From Massospora cicadina (lineage: Eukaryota; Entomophthoromycota; Entomophthoromycetes; Entomophthorales; Entomophthoraceae): 64,000 bases of DNA. Each line of letters begins with the position of its first letter. The first letter of the stretch is position 1. The position numbers and the translations under genes are program-made. The notes under the pieces were generated by a model that did not search any database, was not told where the DNA came from, and saw nothing but the letters and a program-made list of their open reading frames with translations. This document shows positions 23,495 through 36,200 of the stretch, piece by piece. The DNA lies in NCBI GenBank assembly GCA_022478985.1, contig JAKSZP010009599.1, forward strand, positions 20,773-84,772. Direction: 5' to 3'.

Positions 23495-25418
23495 ATTCAA
23501 ATATAATGAGGCATGCCAACCAGGGAACAGACATCACCAAAGCTTGAAAAGCAAAAAACCAAATGAACTAATCACTCAAACCAAGAGAAAATGACTTCTC
23601 AAAGATTGGGCGAAACATAACAATTGAGGCACTAACCTATTATGGCAGAAGGGGAGGGGGGATTGGGGGGCTCATCCTCAGTCCCATGCTCCTCTTTGGC
23701 GAGAGCACGGGCCAATGAGGAGAGAAAAGGGGTGGGGTGATCAGCGACATGGGGAGCGAGGACAGTAACAATCAGCTTTTTGAGGAAATTGTCGTAGGAC
23801 AGTAAGTCGCTGATGTATTTGGAAATGGTGGCCTCCGCCTTAATGCGGAGGGCAGGGAGCTGGGACAGTGAAGCCATGGAGGCACAAGTGACTCTAGGCT
23901 TGGCCTGCGAGGCGGAAACCACTCTCTGGATGGCTTCCTTAGCGCGCCTGTGGGTTCACAGAAATGGTTTGTTTGTGTGATATGGATGTGGATGGCATGA
24001 GGATGGGAGGCAGGAGTTCAGTGGCTAGTGCTGCTACTGATGATTTGGCCATTTCACAGATATTGCTTACCTCAGGGTGGGTGGCTGCAGCGACAGCAAG
24101 CTGGTGGTTAAAGTGGAACTCCATGGCGTCTGATTGGGGGCGTAATACTGTTGAGTGACTGGTTTGGGATTCTGTACCTGGATAAATTCGTCATATGTGG
24201 GCTGCGAGGCCTCAATAAAATTACCCATCTAATCAGTTTAAGCCAATAAGGACCATGGGCTCAAGTCAAACTCAAAATTGGGGTCTGCAAATTGAAGTGG
24301 TGTGGCTGGTGATTGTAGGATAACATGGGAATCCACAATAGTCCAAGCCGTTTCCTGATTGGATGAGGTACAAGTGGCACTGGGAGAGGCGCAAGTGGCA
24401 CTGGCCTGAGGAAGGGGCTGGTTGGCTGCAGCAGGCACCAAGGCGGCAGCAGGCTTTGGGGGAGGGGGTAGGATTGTACTCCATACCAGAAAACAGTGGG
24501 TTGTGGGGCTAAGTGGGGGCCATGGGATGACAGCGCTGGGTCAGAAGAAGCCGCAAGGGAGGGGCATTTATGCTTTGAGTGATCTACTCAAAGCAGGAAG
24601 GGCAGATTGTCCTCCGCCCTCTACATGGGCCCAGAATGGGTGGTCAGGGGCAGAGGGTATGATGGCGCGGGGTGTTAGTGACAAAGCAATTTTTAAATTT
24701 ATTGGGCTGATTGTGGCAAATTCCAAAGTCCAGCTAGGCGATCATCCCCATTGGGGACCACAAACTGAAGGATGTGGTTGGAGCCATATGCAGTCAACCC
24801 TTCCATTAACTTCTGATGGAGTACTGTGGGGAGAGATGTGTGGGCAACCCCACAAATTGGACTACCATGGTCATGTCAGTGGGGAGCCATGTCTGTGTTG
24901 TTGGTATGGGGTGCCCTTGAATACCAGGGGCGCAGTAGCCGCAGTGGCGGCGTCAGCTTTGCAGGTGAAGCTGAGGTCAAAATACCCATAAAGAGGCGGA
25001 AGCCAATGAAACTGGCAGGCAGCATCACCGCCTGGGCCAGGTCAATAAGTGCTTGTTCCTTGTATGGGAACAATCTCCTGTACTCGACTTGAAGGCCAAA
25101 ATGGATCTGGGAGCGGGGGAGAATGAGTGGGCTGTGAGACATCGCCTGGGTATGTGTCAGGTAGATGGCGAGATCCTTGGGCATATTAAACTGACCCAAG
25201 AACTTAGTGGGACTGGATGTGCCAGTCTTAGCGCGTTTTCCTTCCAGATGGAAAATGCTAGGCAGGTTTCGCTATTGCCCCACACTGGAGCAGCCAGCGG
25301 CGAATCCAATATCATTGGGGATTGAATGGCAGCAGCTGGCAATCAATTGATAATTGTTTACTTACTTTTTGTTTTTTAATAAAATTGCTTGAAAGTGACT
25401 TTGAGTGGAGTAAAAAAT
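23495..25418 (-). mobile_element. X family copy X3, complete, with 14-bp target duplication
   Basis: This is the best-preserved X copy, 1924 bp. A perfect 14-bp duplication AGATTGAGTTAACA (minus strand; 23481-23494 and 25419-25432) flanks it, which fixes both ends. The 5' leader matches X1 and X2 (CAAGCAATTTT block), and the 3' end carries the LINE tail module at 23507-23538. The length of the duplication and the tail point to target-primed integration by a LINE enzyme. X3 interrupts the gag of element B and is clearly GC-richer than it. Confidence 0.88.
23632..25270 (-). pseudogene. X-family protein, copy X3, frameshifted
   Basis: Family unknown. The first frame is open from just after a stop near 25270 to 24876; an ATG at 25184 begins MPKDLAIYLTHTQAMSHSP. 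A central block with TAYGSNHILQFVV and GDDRLAGLW follows in another frame (about 24796-24720), then a low-complexity Pro/Ala/Ser/Thr linker. A C-terminal frame (23940-23632) is helix-prone and rich in Ala, Ser and Lys and ends in TEDEPPNPPSPS. At least two frameshifts separate the parts. Block order and the acidic-proline C-terminal end match X1 and X2. A nucleic-acid-binding or self-assembling role is plausible for a LINE hitchhiker but is not shown by any motif. Confidence 0.6.
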
Positions 25419-25709
25419 TGTTAACTCAATCTAAAACCTTTAAATTAAGCCTGATTGAGTCCTTGTGTCACTGACCCACAATATCAGTTTTGCAAACTTT
25501 TCTTTAATACCGTTCATTGCTTAATTAGATTTTGGATTGAATCAAAATTCTTTACAGCATGTTCTATTCTAACATATTCTAAGTCCATGACTTCAGGAGT
25601 TCTGCACTCACTAGCTCCATCATAGCTGCTTCCCACTTCACTCAAAAGTTCACATCTCATATACTTAATTACTTATTTATAGACAACGTCATCTCAGAAA
25701 ACCCCTGTT

Positions 25710-25719
25710 GTGAGCACCA
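25710..25719 (-). promoter_or_regulatory. Primer binding site of element B
   Basis: On the minus strand TGGTGCTCACAACAGGGG begins two bases after the 5' LTR end (core at 25719-25710). It is nearly identical to the site in element E. Confidence 0.75.
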
Positions 25720-25721
25720 CT

Positions 25722-26375
25722 TGTTAAAAATCGGTCCCTTCAGTGGTTTGCAAGGGTTTATTACTTTACTAATAAAGCTTCCTGTATGATGAAAGGAAGC
25801 ATGAACTCAGCTGATAATGGTTAAGCAAAACCTGACCTTTATTCACTTAGAATATTTAGGCACTATCAGCCAACATTAAACTAATAATACTAGTAACTTT
25901 AATAACCCAAGAACTAAGATAAATTTGTTAGGGAATTGATTTTCATATATATAAGTCGTTCATAACAATCATTAGCCCATCTATTAAAATTATTAGCTTT
26001 GGTCGCCTGAGAATAAATTTACATAATATTCATCACCCTTCAGCATTAGAAATACTAAAGGTCAGAAACTCATATTAGCTCATTTCTCAAGTGGTGCCAA
26101 TTGTGCCCTCAGTCTAGTAAACTAAAGTATCAGGGATCATCTTCAATAACTCAAGGTATTCTAACCATCATATTAATCATAAATTTTAAAATTGGAGCTC
26201 CCTCCTTGGAGCCTAAAAGTTATTGACAGCCTAAATAAATAAATCCTAAGTCTGTAATTCCTCCTCAGAAGCATAAAATTCATATACACTAATAGATCAT
26301 ATTGTGGATTATCTTTAATAAATCACTAGTATAGAAACATGTTGAGAAAAGCATAGTTTGGTTAAAATCCCAGCA
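25722..26375 (-). repeat. 5' LTR of element B
   Basis: 654 bp. It starts TGCTGGGATTTTAACC on the minus strand and ends ...TTAACA directly before the primer site. Partner of 17167-17788. Confidence 0.87.
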
Positions 26376-26773
26376 GTTCATATTGTTGATAAGACGAAAA
26401 GGAAATTAGTGTAAACAATTTAGATGAGACTCTGTATCACTTATTTTGATCATTGGGCAGTTCTTGATTCTTACTCTTATGCAGGTTCATTTTAAGTTAC
26501 TGCCTCATGCGCCGTCTAGTGTGAAAATCACTGACATTTATATGATCCTTCATTTTTATTAGGCAAGCTTTCATCATCTCTGGGTATTTTGGGCTTAAAT
26601 TGGTCTGAAAATTTTTTCCCTAGTATTTATTTGAGCCTCACTAACATTAATTTTATGTATGATCAATTGATAAGGTTTCTTTTACCCTCTTTGGGTTGAG
26701 TGATAATAATGTCATGAAAGTTAAAAGGTTGATATTCTTTTTATCATGTCTGATATCCTGATATATGACATCA
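26376..26773 (-). repeat. Element F 3' LTR, proximal part
   Basis: Starts TGATGTCATATATCAGGATAT on the minus strand at 26773, directly after a purine tract. It aligns with the start of the A 3' LTR (TGACGTTAATATTCTGATATTGGACATGAT...). It is cut at 26376 by element B and continues at 17166-16978. Confidence 0.8.
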
Positions 26774-26781
26774 CCCCCTTC
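26774..26781 (-). promoter_or_regulatory. Polypurine tract of element F
   Basis: GAAGGGGG on the minus strand abuts the LTR start, in the same position as the tracts of A, C and E. Confidence 0.7.
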
Positions 26782-26789
26782 AGAATATT

Positions 26790-29197
26790 GTCAGGAGAGT
26801 TATGACATAAATTGGCTATGTACACAGTTTATAGTTTTCCTAGTTTATAAATTCTTGATTTAGTATTCATCCACACTTTTGTAGGCTATAGCGTTTGGCA
26901 AATTAAATATGAAATCTAATTTTTCTCCATGGGGAACTATATGATTGTTATACTACAAAGCTAATTCTGAAATATCAAAAGTGGGTAATGGTTGGCGAGA
27001 TGCATTTTCTGCTTGGCCTTTCCTTATAACCGTTTTAATTAATTGTTACTTTAGTTAATTCAGGTTGTATAATCTTTTGGGCTAATATTTGTAGCGCTTT
27101 TTTGGCTATTCAGTACTATTACTGGTAACTTTGTGATCTAAGTGAGCAGGATGCAGCTTCTCTTCCATAAAAAGCCGTGAAGGGAGACATCTAAATAATT
27201 CCATAGAAACTTATCCTGTAAGACATCAATGCAATCAGTAGATATTCGCCCCAGTGTAATGGATCATTAGTGGCTATCTTGCATGATATTGGAACTAAAG
27301 CTCCTGTTGCTAGCTACATTCTTATTAGTTGATGGGTTGTAAGGCGCAGAGAATAGTTGTTGAGTTCTCATACTTGCGGCTAAAATCCTCACAACCCTTG
27401 AGATAAAGTTTTTCCCATTATTGCATAGTAGAACCTGCGGGAAGTCATGCTTAGTAAATATATTTTGGTATAAAAAGTTAGCGGTAGCCTTATAATTCTG
27501 CGCAGGAATACAAATTTCTAACCCACTTTTTAGAATGATTAATTCCAACTGTTATGTGTCAATTATCTCCTGTAGATTCAGGAAGTGAACCTATGAAATC
27601 TAAACTTGTCATATGAAATGTCTGCTGAGGGGTCATTGGCTGTTACTTTTATTTGGACTTATGCAGGATTTGTTTTTTTACAAGTTATGCAAGTGTCTAA
27701 AGATTTCAATAAAGATTCCAGTATCTCTTTCTAATAGTAGCGATCCTTGATGCATTCATGTTTCTGGCTCATCCATGGACTAAGGTATTGCGGTCATCCA
27801 TTATAATTATTACTCTTTCTAAAGGTCATAAGTAAGGTAGCCTCTTCTGCCAAATTTCTTTTATAGTAATCTTTTAAGAATCTATATATCTTAAGTTTGT
27901 CGTTTCAGCATCTTTAACCTGGTTCAACTTCAACTCTCAAAAGAGTTTGGCTTCATGAGAAGGTCATGTAACCGTTCAGCCTTACTATTATCCAAACGTA
28001 GTAAGAGCAATAAATGGCATTCCATCTATGTTCATGTTTTGTCGCAGCTCAATGGACAATGTTGTCTTTTTAATGCTAAAGTTTGAGAGACTAAATGACT
28101 AGTCTTCATTTTAGGATCTTTCATGTTTGTAGTCACTATAAAGAAGCGTGGTCTGTAACAACTGTAAAGTTTGTGCATACAATAAGGTCTCAGAATCTAA
28201 TCAACAAGAACAGCTAAGTACTCTTTCTACATGACACTATAATTTCGCTCAGCTTTTAAAAGCGTTTTGCTATAATAGGTACTAGGTTATCAATGCCTTC
28301 CTCATCCAGTTGTGAGAGATTGGCTTTTACGGCTAGTATAAAGGCATCTGTAAATAGATTATGGCTTCTCATAGTCTGGATGACATAAAATTGATTTTTT
28401 ACAAACCCTTCATGGTTTCAAATGTAGTTCATTAATATACTCCTCACATGAAAGGGTGTTTTTGGCAAGCAGAAAGACAAGAAGTTTGTCAAGTTGAGCG
28501 AAATAAGAGTTAAATTGATGTTAACATCCCATCAATTCTAAGAATACCAGTATTTCTTGAAAGCTCTATGTGTCATGCATCTTGAAAATTGCTTTGAAAT
28601 TTTATACAAGGGTTATTACCTTCATGCAATATAACATGTCCTGAAAATTTTAACTCCCATTAGAAAATGTACACTTGCAGATTTTAAATTGATAATTCTC
28701 TTTGTATTTGTGAAATTAACTTGAGGTGATCCAGATGATCTTTAAAAGGTCTTAAGAACACTGTCATGTCATCTAGGTATATGATTACCTAGCTTAATTT
28801 GAGATCTTGCATGATGTAATCCATCGCCATTAAATGAGGAAGGAGAATTGCATAATACTTGGGGAACCAGGTAGGTTAGATAATCCTTCCATTCATATCA
28901 ACATTTTAATTTCTTGGTCCTCAGGTGACAGATCCTACCGCCAATAGCCACTAATAAGGTCCATCGTGGAGAAGCAATTCAAGCTGGAGAGTCAGGCTAG
29001 AGCATAGTCAAATTTTGGGGATTTGGATAACTGTCCTTTTTAGTAGGGCTGTTGGGCTTTTTGTAATCCATCGTTACTCTGTTATCAATCGTCTTTTTCT
29101 TATAAGCAACAGTGGGGATGAAGATGGACTCTAGGATGGCACAAGTAAGAGGCGTCCAATCGTTGCTTGATCTCAGTCTTCTAATATGCTTTTCTAC
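26790..29197 (-). pseudogene. pol: pol of Ty3 element F, 3' portion (RT, RNase H, integrase), broken
   Basis: On the minus strand: start of RT near 29190-29040 (an LKQ-type stretch followed by VTMDYKKPN), AMDYIMQDLK and an intact YLDDMTVF near 28805-28755, decayed RNase H near 28350-28000, and an integrase core at 27548-27267 with VLLCNNGKNFISRVVRIL (second-Asp block with Asn replacing Asp) and SAPYNPSTNKNVAS. Stops throughout. The RT is cut at 29198 by element C, and the upstream part of pol resumes at 40570. Confidence 0.8.
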
Positions 29198-29757
29198 TGT
29201 TATAAAATTGGCTGTATTTTTTAAGATATGCCGCAGGGGTTTTGCACAGGGTTAAACCCACTGATCAATAGGTCTGATAATATGATGATCATCATCCTTA
29301 AACAATGTAATAACTTTTAATAAATATAGAGCTATTGCTTCTTTGACACTATTTTATTTATCTTAATAGAATAAAGCGGATCCTTGCTGCTCTGCTCACT
29401 CTAAAAATAACAACAACCTCTTTTATCTATCATCTCTTCTCACCTATATCTCAGCGACTATGATTGATACCATTTCCTCAGCTTAGTAAATTATTTCACC
29501 GTATCTCATTAATTCCAGTAAATCTTCATATATTAATTTCACAATCACCTAATTTGAGGTGATATACCACTATTCATTGTACTTCAATATCTTCTAATCG
29601 CATCATATGGAAGTGATCCAATAACCGTTCATTCTAATTCAATATCGCCTCATCTTAAGGCACTCTAAAATCGTAACTAATACTCAGGCTCAACGGATTC
29701 TACCCATTCCTCCATACTGACTTAGGGTTATTAACCAGTCATATCAGAATTACAACA
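29198..29757 (-). repeat. 3' LTR of element C
   Basis: About 560 bp. Near-identical blocks are shared with 40018-40569, for example GGGGTTTTGCACAGGGTTAA, ATGATCATCATCCTT and ATAAATATAGAGCTATTGCT. Starts TGTTGTAATTC on the minus strand. Confidence 0.88.
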
Positions 29758-29771
29758 TTACCCCCCTTGAC
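29758..29771 (-). promoter_or_regulatory. Polypurine tract of element C
   Basis: AAGGGGGGTAA on the minus strand, immediately before the 3' LTR. Confidence 0.75.
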
Positions 29772-32700
29772 TGGATGATAAGGCTCCTATTGCTTATGCG
29801 CCCAAAGGAACTTCATGTGCACTAGGTTGATGATCTGACCACTCGCAGGGTCCTTGATAGTATATGCATCCAAACCTGACTTCTCAATAACTTTGAATGG
29901 GCCAATCCAGACATTGGCCAACTTGTGCTTCACCTGGAACTATGTTGATCATGGAGTAGAACCATGTACCCATTTTTGAACTAGACTAAATCACTACATT
30001 GTACCTGATTGGCAGCTTAGGTCTTAATCTTCTTAGCTAAACTGAACGAGTATGCTTCAGTTATCAATTTTTTTTATGTGTCAGCTAGGGTCATCAAATA
30101 ATGCTGGGGATCCAGTCCACTGGTATCTTCTACACAGGCTTATAGCAGCGTCAAAAGAGCAGGGTGTCATCCATACAGTAATTGGAAGGGGCTTTCCCCG
30201 TGTTGAAATGATAGCTAATATTATAGGTGAAGACGGTGGTGGACAGAAGGGAACTCTAATCTGAGGGTCAATCCACTACTAATTTAAGGATTATGTTCAC
30301 TAAAGTCCTGTTGACCCACGTGACCATTCCGTTGGACTCAGTGTGGTATAGAGTTTTCAGAACCCCAGTGATGGCCATCAGCTCGTTAAGCTTTGGGAGG
30401 ATGTGGGAAGTGAAGTTAGTTCCATTATCAGTAAGGAGAAATGAGGGCAGCCATGCCACTAGATAATGCATTCCATTATGAATTTGGCCACTGTGACCGC
30501 TCCAAATCCTTATCATCCTTGCTTCAACACACCTGGTTAAGTGGTCAATTGACACCAATGTACTTGGACCAGTTAGCTCCCATTGGCAGAGGGCCAACAA
30601 CATCCATGGAAATAGTATGCTAAGCATAGTGTGGCTTCACTAACCAATATGAGGTCTTCTGGTGGAACAGCTTTTCAACTTGGCACTGGTGACAGGAGGA
30701 GATAGTATCAAGCACATCGAGTTTATGCTTTCACAGTAATACTAAGGCCGCAGCAATTCCGCTGTTTTTCACACACCACCATGTCTGATGACCCTATGTG
30801 CGCTCCTGATAATATAAAGCCATGCTGAGGGTTGCAGAAAGTTCACAGTTGAATCGCTGATCCACCTATATAGCTTACCATTCTGCTTGAAAGTATTGTC
30901 TTACATTTTATTCACATCTTTATGAATATGGCAGCTCATTGTCATACTTACTGCTAAGCATCTTATTGTACATGATGTCACTTAGATCCATCATCACTGC
31001 AATTGTTAATCTTGACAGGCAGTCTGCATTCTATTGTTTGGCTCCCAGTTGGTGAAGAAGCTCAAAATTGTAAGCCTGCAGTTTGAGGGCCCATTGGGCT
31101 AGGCGCCCTTCAGGTTTCTTGAGATCCTGCAACCAGCGTAACAAGGCATGATACATTATTAATTGAACAATACGCCATGCAAATACACTCTGAATTGCTT
31201 ATAATCGTAGATTACCACTAAGCACTCCCACTCAGTCACAGTATAGTTAATTTCAAGGCAATTCAGACTTTGACTGCAGTATGCTACTGGGTGTTCCTCC
31301 CCTTCATCATCTTTTTGTGATAGAACTGCCCTAACGTCAGAAAGAGATGCATCCATCTTAACAATAAGCTCTTTATCAAAGTTCGTGTATTGTAAAATGA
31401 GTGCACTAATCAGTGCCGTTTGTAGTGAATCAAAAGAGCATTTTCAGCTTTCCATTCATTCAAATGCAGCGTCCTTTTTTAATAACTCAAACAGCGGACC
31501 TCCCATACAACTAAAGTTGGGTATAAGGCGGCAGTAATAGCCAACCACCCAAAAATACTTGTACATCACGTTTGCTTCTTGGTTTAGTCATTTTTTGAAT
31601 AGCCTCTAATTTGATGGTTGAGGCTTTAGTTTAGTTGCGTCTAAAACAAACCCTAGGTACTCTAACTGCTCTTTTAAGAAGTGACATTTTTGAGGCTTTA
31701 ATATTAATATTGGCCTTTGCAAGATAGTGGAAGACCTCCTCCAGGTGGGTAAGATGCTCATAGAATGTAAGAGAAAAGACATTAATATTGTCAATGTATA
31801 CAAGGACGCATGCCAGCTTCAGGTCGCCAAGAATGGTATACATGGCCCGTTGTAACATAGCTGGGGCATTACACAGCCCTTGTGGCATATGGGTTGGTTG
31901 ATAAAATCCCTTTGGATGCGATAATGGCACATTTTTCCTGTTCCACCATGGTAACTCGATCTGACAATAGCCTGATATCAAATCCATTATTGAGAGGTAA
32001 TAAGCTCCACCTAATTGATCCAGTGCATCATCAATCCACAGCAAGAAATATGAGTCTTCTTTGGTGATACTGTTGTGCTTCCAGTAGTCTATTACCACCT
32101 GGTTGGTACCATCCTTCTTTTTTACAATCAGAGTAAGTGAGGGCCATGGACTCTTTGAAGGTTCAAGCATCCCTTGCTCCAGTAACTTGTCGATCTCCAC
32201 TGTCACAACTTCCTCAGCTGCCCTTGATCAGTGGATCAGCCATGACCTGATGGGGGAATGATCACCTGTGTCCAGTCAATGGACCACTCCCCAAGCACAC
32301 CTTAAATCATGGTCATTGACAGCAAAAATCTCTATATTTTTGAAATAAAGCTATTGCTCAATCCTTATGTGCTTCTAATAATTCCATTAAATCATCACAT
32401 GGTACCACAGGTAGTATGGCAGGCTGTGGTTCAATAGGTAGACCAAATTTGTCCAGCGACCTAGACTCATATACCTGAAGGACCTCCTCAACAGGTATAG
32501 AATGTAGATACGCCACTATTTGATGTTAACAGATTTGAAATTGTTCAATTTGTAGGTTCATGAGCAAAATTTTGATCTCTTCATGTCCCAATAGTATGAT
32601 GCCTGGATCCACGTGTGACTCAAACTGCAATTGCTTCCAAGGCCACATAACTTCCCCATAGAGTCCGTGTGGTACTTCTACCTCCAAATCATTGTTCAAA

Positions 32701-33145
32701 ATTACTTGGTGACCAGATGGGATAAATATAGGTCCGGCCTCTTGGAGAGGCAGCCACTGATATTCATATACCTGATGAAGAAGGGGCCGAGTCTTGTTTT
32801 TAACTAATGATAGAAAACTAGAATCGCCCCAGCACTATAAGCAAGATTGATATGCCACATATGCACCAAGTCCTTTGGCACTCCACTGGAGGTAAAATAA
32901 TGGGGATTCATTGCCCCGAAATTTTGAACTTCTATATCATATCAATGACAGCCCCATAGTGCCGCATAAAAGTTGTTCCAATTAACATGTCATAATCATC
33001 ATTTGGTAACACTATTGCTGGGGCTACAAGGACAATCAACCCAAATTGCAATGGATGCATGCTGTATGCTCCTTCAGAGACCGTAGTATCTGCTTCAGAA
33101 GTTCCATATACCATCTGGTGTTCTATATCAGTCTTTAATTTCATC
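29772..33145 (-). pseudogene. pol: pol of Ty3 element C (protease end, RT, RNase H, integrase), broken
   Basis: Protease C-terminal half at 33144-32932 with MLIGTTFMRHYGAVIDM. RT at 32206-31631 opens with KLLEQGMLEPSKSPWPS and LIVKKKDGTNQVVIDYWKH, then MPQGLCNAPAMLQRAM. The catalytic box reads VYIDNINVF, so the second Asp of the YXDD pair is Asn. RNase H at 31356-31159 (MDASLSDVRAVLSQ). Integrase core at 30627-30268 with SIDHLTRCVEAR and LLTDNGTNFTSHIL; the following NG.V.W block has Thr where the catalytic Glu should be. Long stretches remain open, but active sites are lost. Confidence 0.87.
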
Positions 33146-33259
33146 TTTAAATTTTAAATTTTAAATTTATTGCGGGGAAGGCTGACCATGGGACGGACAC
33201 TTCCAAATGTGACTCAGGACAGATAAACTTAGTACCGGGGGGCACCCCAGAGAAGCGAT

Positions 33260-36200
33260 GCTATCTCTTGTTGCCAGTGGGAACGCCACTTATGGGGAGG
33301 GGGAGGGAGCGTGTGAAGGGGCCGTAGCCACTATTGAGCATGTGTGGAGGAAGGGGTCTGATTTGATGAACCAGACTGGGAACCAGGAGGAGACCAGCTG
33401 TCAGCGACGCGGTGGGAGGTATCCAAACATTTACGCCTGAAAGTGGTCCACCAAATGATACTGGAATCTGTGGCGTTTTTGGGAGGGTGGGGGTGGAGCT
33501 TGCGATGGCATCTAAGACAATCGTGTGGATGGTCCACATGGCGATTGCAACCACCAGAGCACGGAGGGAGGGTGGAAGGGGGAGGCCATTGATAAAGCAA
33601 ACATATCTCTTGACAGACTGAAGGGATGCGTTTGATCCTGGCCCAGCAGACGTTGAACTTCGCGCCATATCGCTTTAGAGGTGGGGCACTTCTCCAGGCG
33701 GTGGAACAGCGTTCCGTACTGGCCGCACAGGACACAGGATGAGTGTAAAGCGTTAGAGCACTCAGCTGTACAATACACCCGCCTCAGGCAGCGCCACACA
33801 TGGGAGCGGACTTGAGGCTGCAACAGAGGGTGATGTACATGTTTCCAGATTGTTTTTTGGGTTTCAATGGAATAAGAGATGTCCATCATGTCCAGGTAGT
33901 CCACTCTGGATAGGACATGGGGCCAAATGGGGATCACGCCATCATGGATGGGTAGCCCCTGTACCTCTTGTGTGAACTGAGGAGAGGGGCGGCCTCTTTG
34001 GGTTGTATGTCCACTAATATGAATTCTCCACTCTGCGCTCCACATGGAGAGTAGGATTCGTTTATAGCGGTTTTTGTCCCGTGAGGACCTGTGGCCGATG
34101 TGTGTGATGCGAGGTATTTCATCAGGGAGTGGGGGTTTGATGGATTGTTAAGACCCAAGGCTCGGGAGAAGTTGAAGTGGGCTGCGCGGGACCAGTGTTG
34201 GGATGGGAGTGTAGGAGCGGTGACGGCCGCAATCCAGGTGCCCAGGATCTTGGCAGCATGGGCTTTGAAGTCAAGCAGGCCCATGCCACCATGATGATGA
34301 GGGCCAAACATGACCTCTAGCCGCACTGGTGGAGGGCGGCCTGACCAAAGCCATCCTTGCAGCAAGGCATACAAGGATTTGAAGAAGCTTGGGGAGAAGG
34401 GGATGGCGTGGGCTCCAAACCAGACTTTGGATAGGAGCATAGAGTTAGCTAAAACAACCCTGCCAGTAAGGGAAGTAGGGTGGGCTCTGAGAGAGGCGAT
34501 TCGCTTCGTCACGTTGTCCAGAATATGGCACTCCATTACTGCTGACGTGTATCCGCCTGCCTCCATCCACACGCCCAGATGGCGCACTGGTCCTATGGTA
34601 GGGCGTGGCACGAAGGGGAGCACCAGTGGCGCGGTGTGTGTTGAATTAATAAGGCGTGGACGTGGGCGAGCAGATGGGCCATGTTGGGAACTAATTGCTG
34701 GGGCCCAGCAGTTCTGAAACCGACCAAGGAGAATGATTTTGGTTTTGGAGGCGTTCAGTTCCACGTTGCTTACCCGGGAATATTCCTGGATGAGAGCTTC
34801 AAGCGCGCGTGCATCTTGATTATTAGACACCCCAACCACACAATCATCTGCGAACGGCAATATTTTGACTGGGGCTTGGCCTGGCACATGGACCCCAGTG
34901 AGTTGGGCATTCACATTTCGCAGTAGTGGGTCAAGGCTGAAGTTGTATAAGAGTGGGCTGAGGGGGTCCCCTTGTCGCAAGCCCCTTTGAGGGCGGACTA
35001 CTTCTGTTAGGAAGCCAGGGCCATGCACTGCCATTGTTGCAGATTCCGTGAGCAGCATCACCCAGTTGATGAAGCGAGAGGGTAGGCGGAATTGATGGAG
35101 GCAGGCCCTTAGGTATTCCCAGTTTACTCTATCATAGGCCTTTTGTTGGTCCAAGAATACAAGTGCCCCAGAGGCTGTGGATTGACATGCATTAGCCACA
35201 GAGTGCACGTTATCCCAAATTGACCTTCTGGGGATGAAACTGAATTGTTCTGGGGAGATGGTGGCAGATGCTACAGTCCCTAATCGGTTAGCCATAATTT
35301 TTGTTGATATTTTGGTGTCTGAGTTTGTTAAAGAAATGGGGCGGCAGTTGGCTAAGTCAAGCTTATCCCCTTTCTTGAAGAGTGTGACAGTTAAGGCCTC
35401 ATGTCCTCCTAGTAGGAGGCGCGTTCCAACAGGCTTTGGTTAAGTGAGGCAAGCAGAAGTGGGGATATATATTTGAAATATTTTTTGTAGAACTCATATG
35501 GAATGCCATCTGGGCCTGGGCATTTTTGGTTTGGCGCACCGCAAATGGCTGTCCATAATTCATTCGAAGTAATTAAATTCATTATTTCTGGGTATCAGAA
35601 AATGGTGCAGATATGAGCTCAGTTGAGAAATTCTGCCATTTTAGCCAGCTGAATTGGTTCAGCTCAGTACAACTTGGAGTAATATTTTTGCGTTTTGATT
35701 GCCACTTCGGCTGGTGTATCTGCAATAGAATTATCTGATCTTCGCACCTGTGTGCAGGCCATGCTCTGGCGTGGTGCAAAATTTTTTTAAAGAAATATGC
35801 GGTGCACTTGTCACCCTCCGTAATGTGTTTGGCCTGTACTGAACACAAAACGGATGTTTGTGTTGCCTTTTGAGTGCGTTGAGGTGGGTGGCTGCCTCCG
35901 CCCACTTCCGGCCCCATGCAGAGCTGTATCCTGTAGCTGAAATGTTGGACTCCAAGTGTGCCAATTCTGCCAGAGCGCACGAGATAACTGCCAATGTGGC
36001 TCATGAGTGTCTGGAGGAGAGATGGTGAGAGTGGCGGATGGTTTCCTCTTTGAAAGTTGCCCATGTGGAAATGGGGTCCACGCAAAATGGTGCAACAAAC
36101 TTTTTTGCCAAAGTTGCCTCTTCCACCCACATGGAAAATCCTGGTGACGCGAGCTCAGGGGGGCGGATTTTGCACCAATGTGGGGCCTTAGCAACTGTGA

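Larger units (their letters stand above)
22280..25705 (-). pseudogene. gag: gag of Ty3 element B, split by X3
   Basis: The N-terminal part lies at 25705-25433 and the rest at 23480-22280, with X3 in between. The capsid-like stretch near 22717-22415 aligns in position with gag of the other elements. Near 22300 a degraded zinc knuckle reads FYNCGNYGHAMINY: spacing CX2CX4HX4C is kept, but the first and last Cys are Phe and Tyr. Not functional. Confidence 0.65.
17167..26375 (-). mobile_element. Ty3-type LTR retrotransposon B inserted in the LTR of F
   Basis: B is bounded by LTRs at 17167-17788 and 25722-26375 and by a perfect 5-bp target duplication GTTCA (17162-17166 and 26376-26380). The LTRs start TGTTGGG/TGCTGGG on the minus strand and end in ACA. 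Internal order is gag, protease, RT, RNase H, integrase. It is degenerate but keeps the YLDD motif of the RT. Two younger elements are nested in it: a SINE (19688-19977) and X3 (23495-25418). Confidence 0.88.

Noticed and set aside
24422..24991. A 189-codon plus-strand frame
   Set aside because: It is antisense to X3, whose minus-strand blocks match X1 and X2. The frame is open because of the GC-rich, proline-coding complement.
33331..33735. Several overlapping long frames on both strands
   Set aside because: Only the minus-strand frame fits LINE2 ORF2 by comparison with LINE3; the others are shadows.
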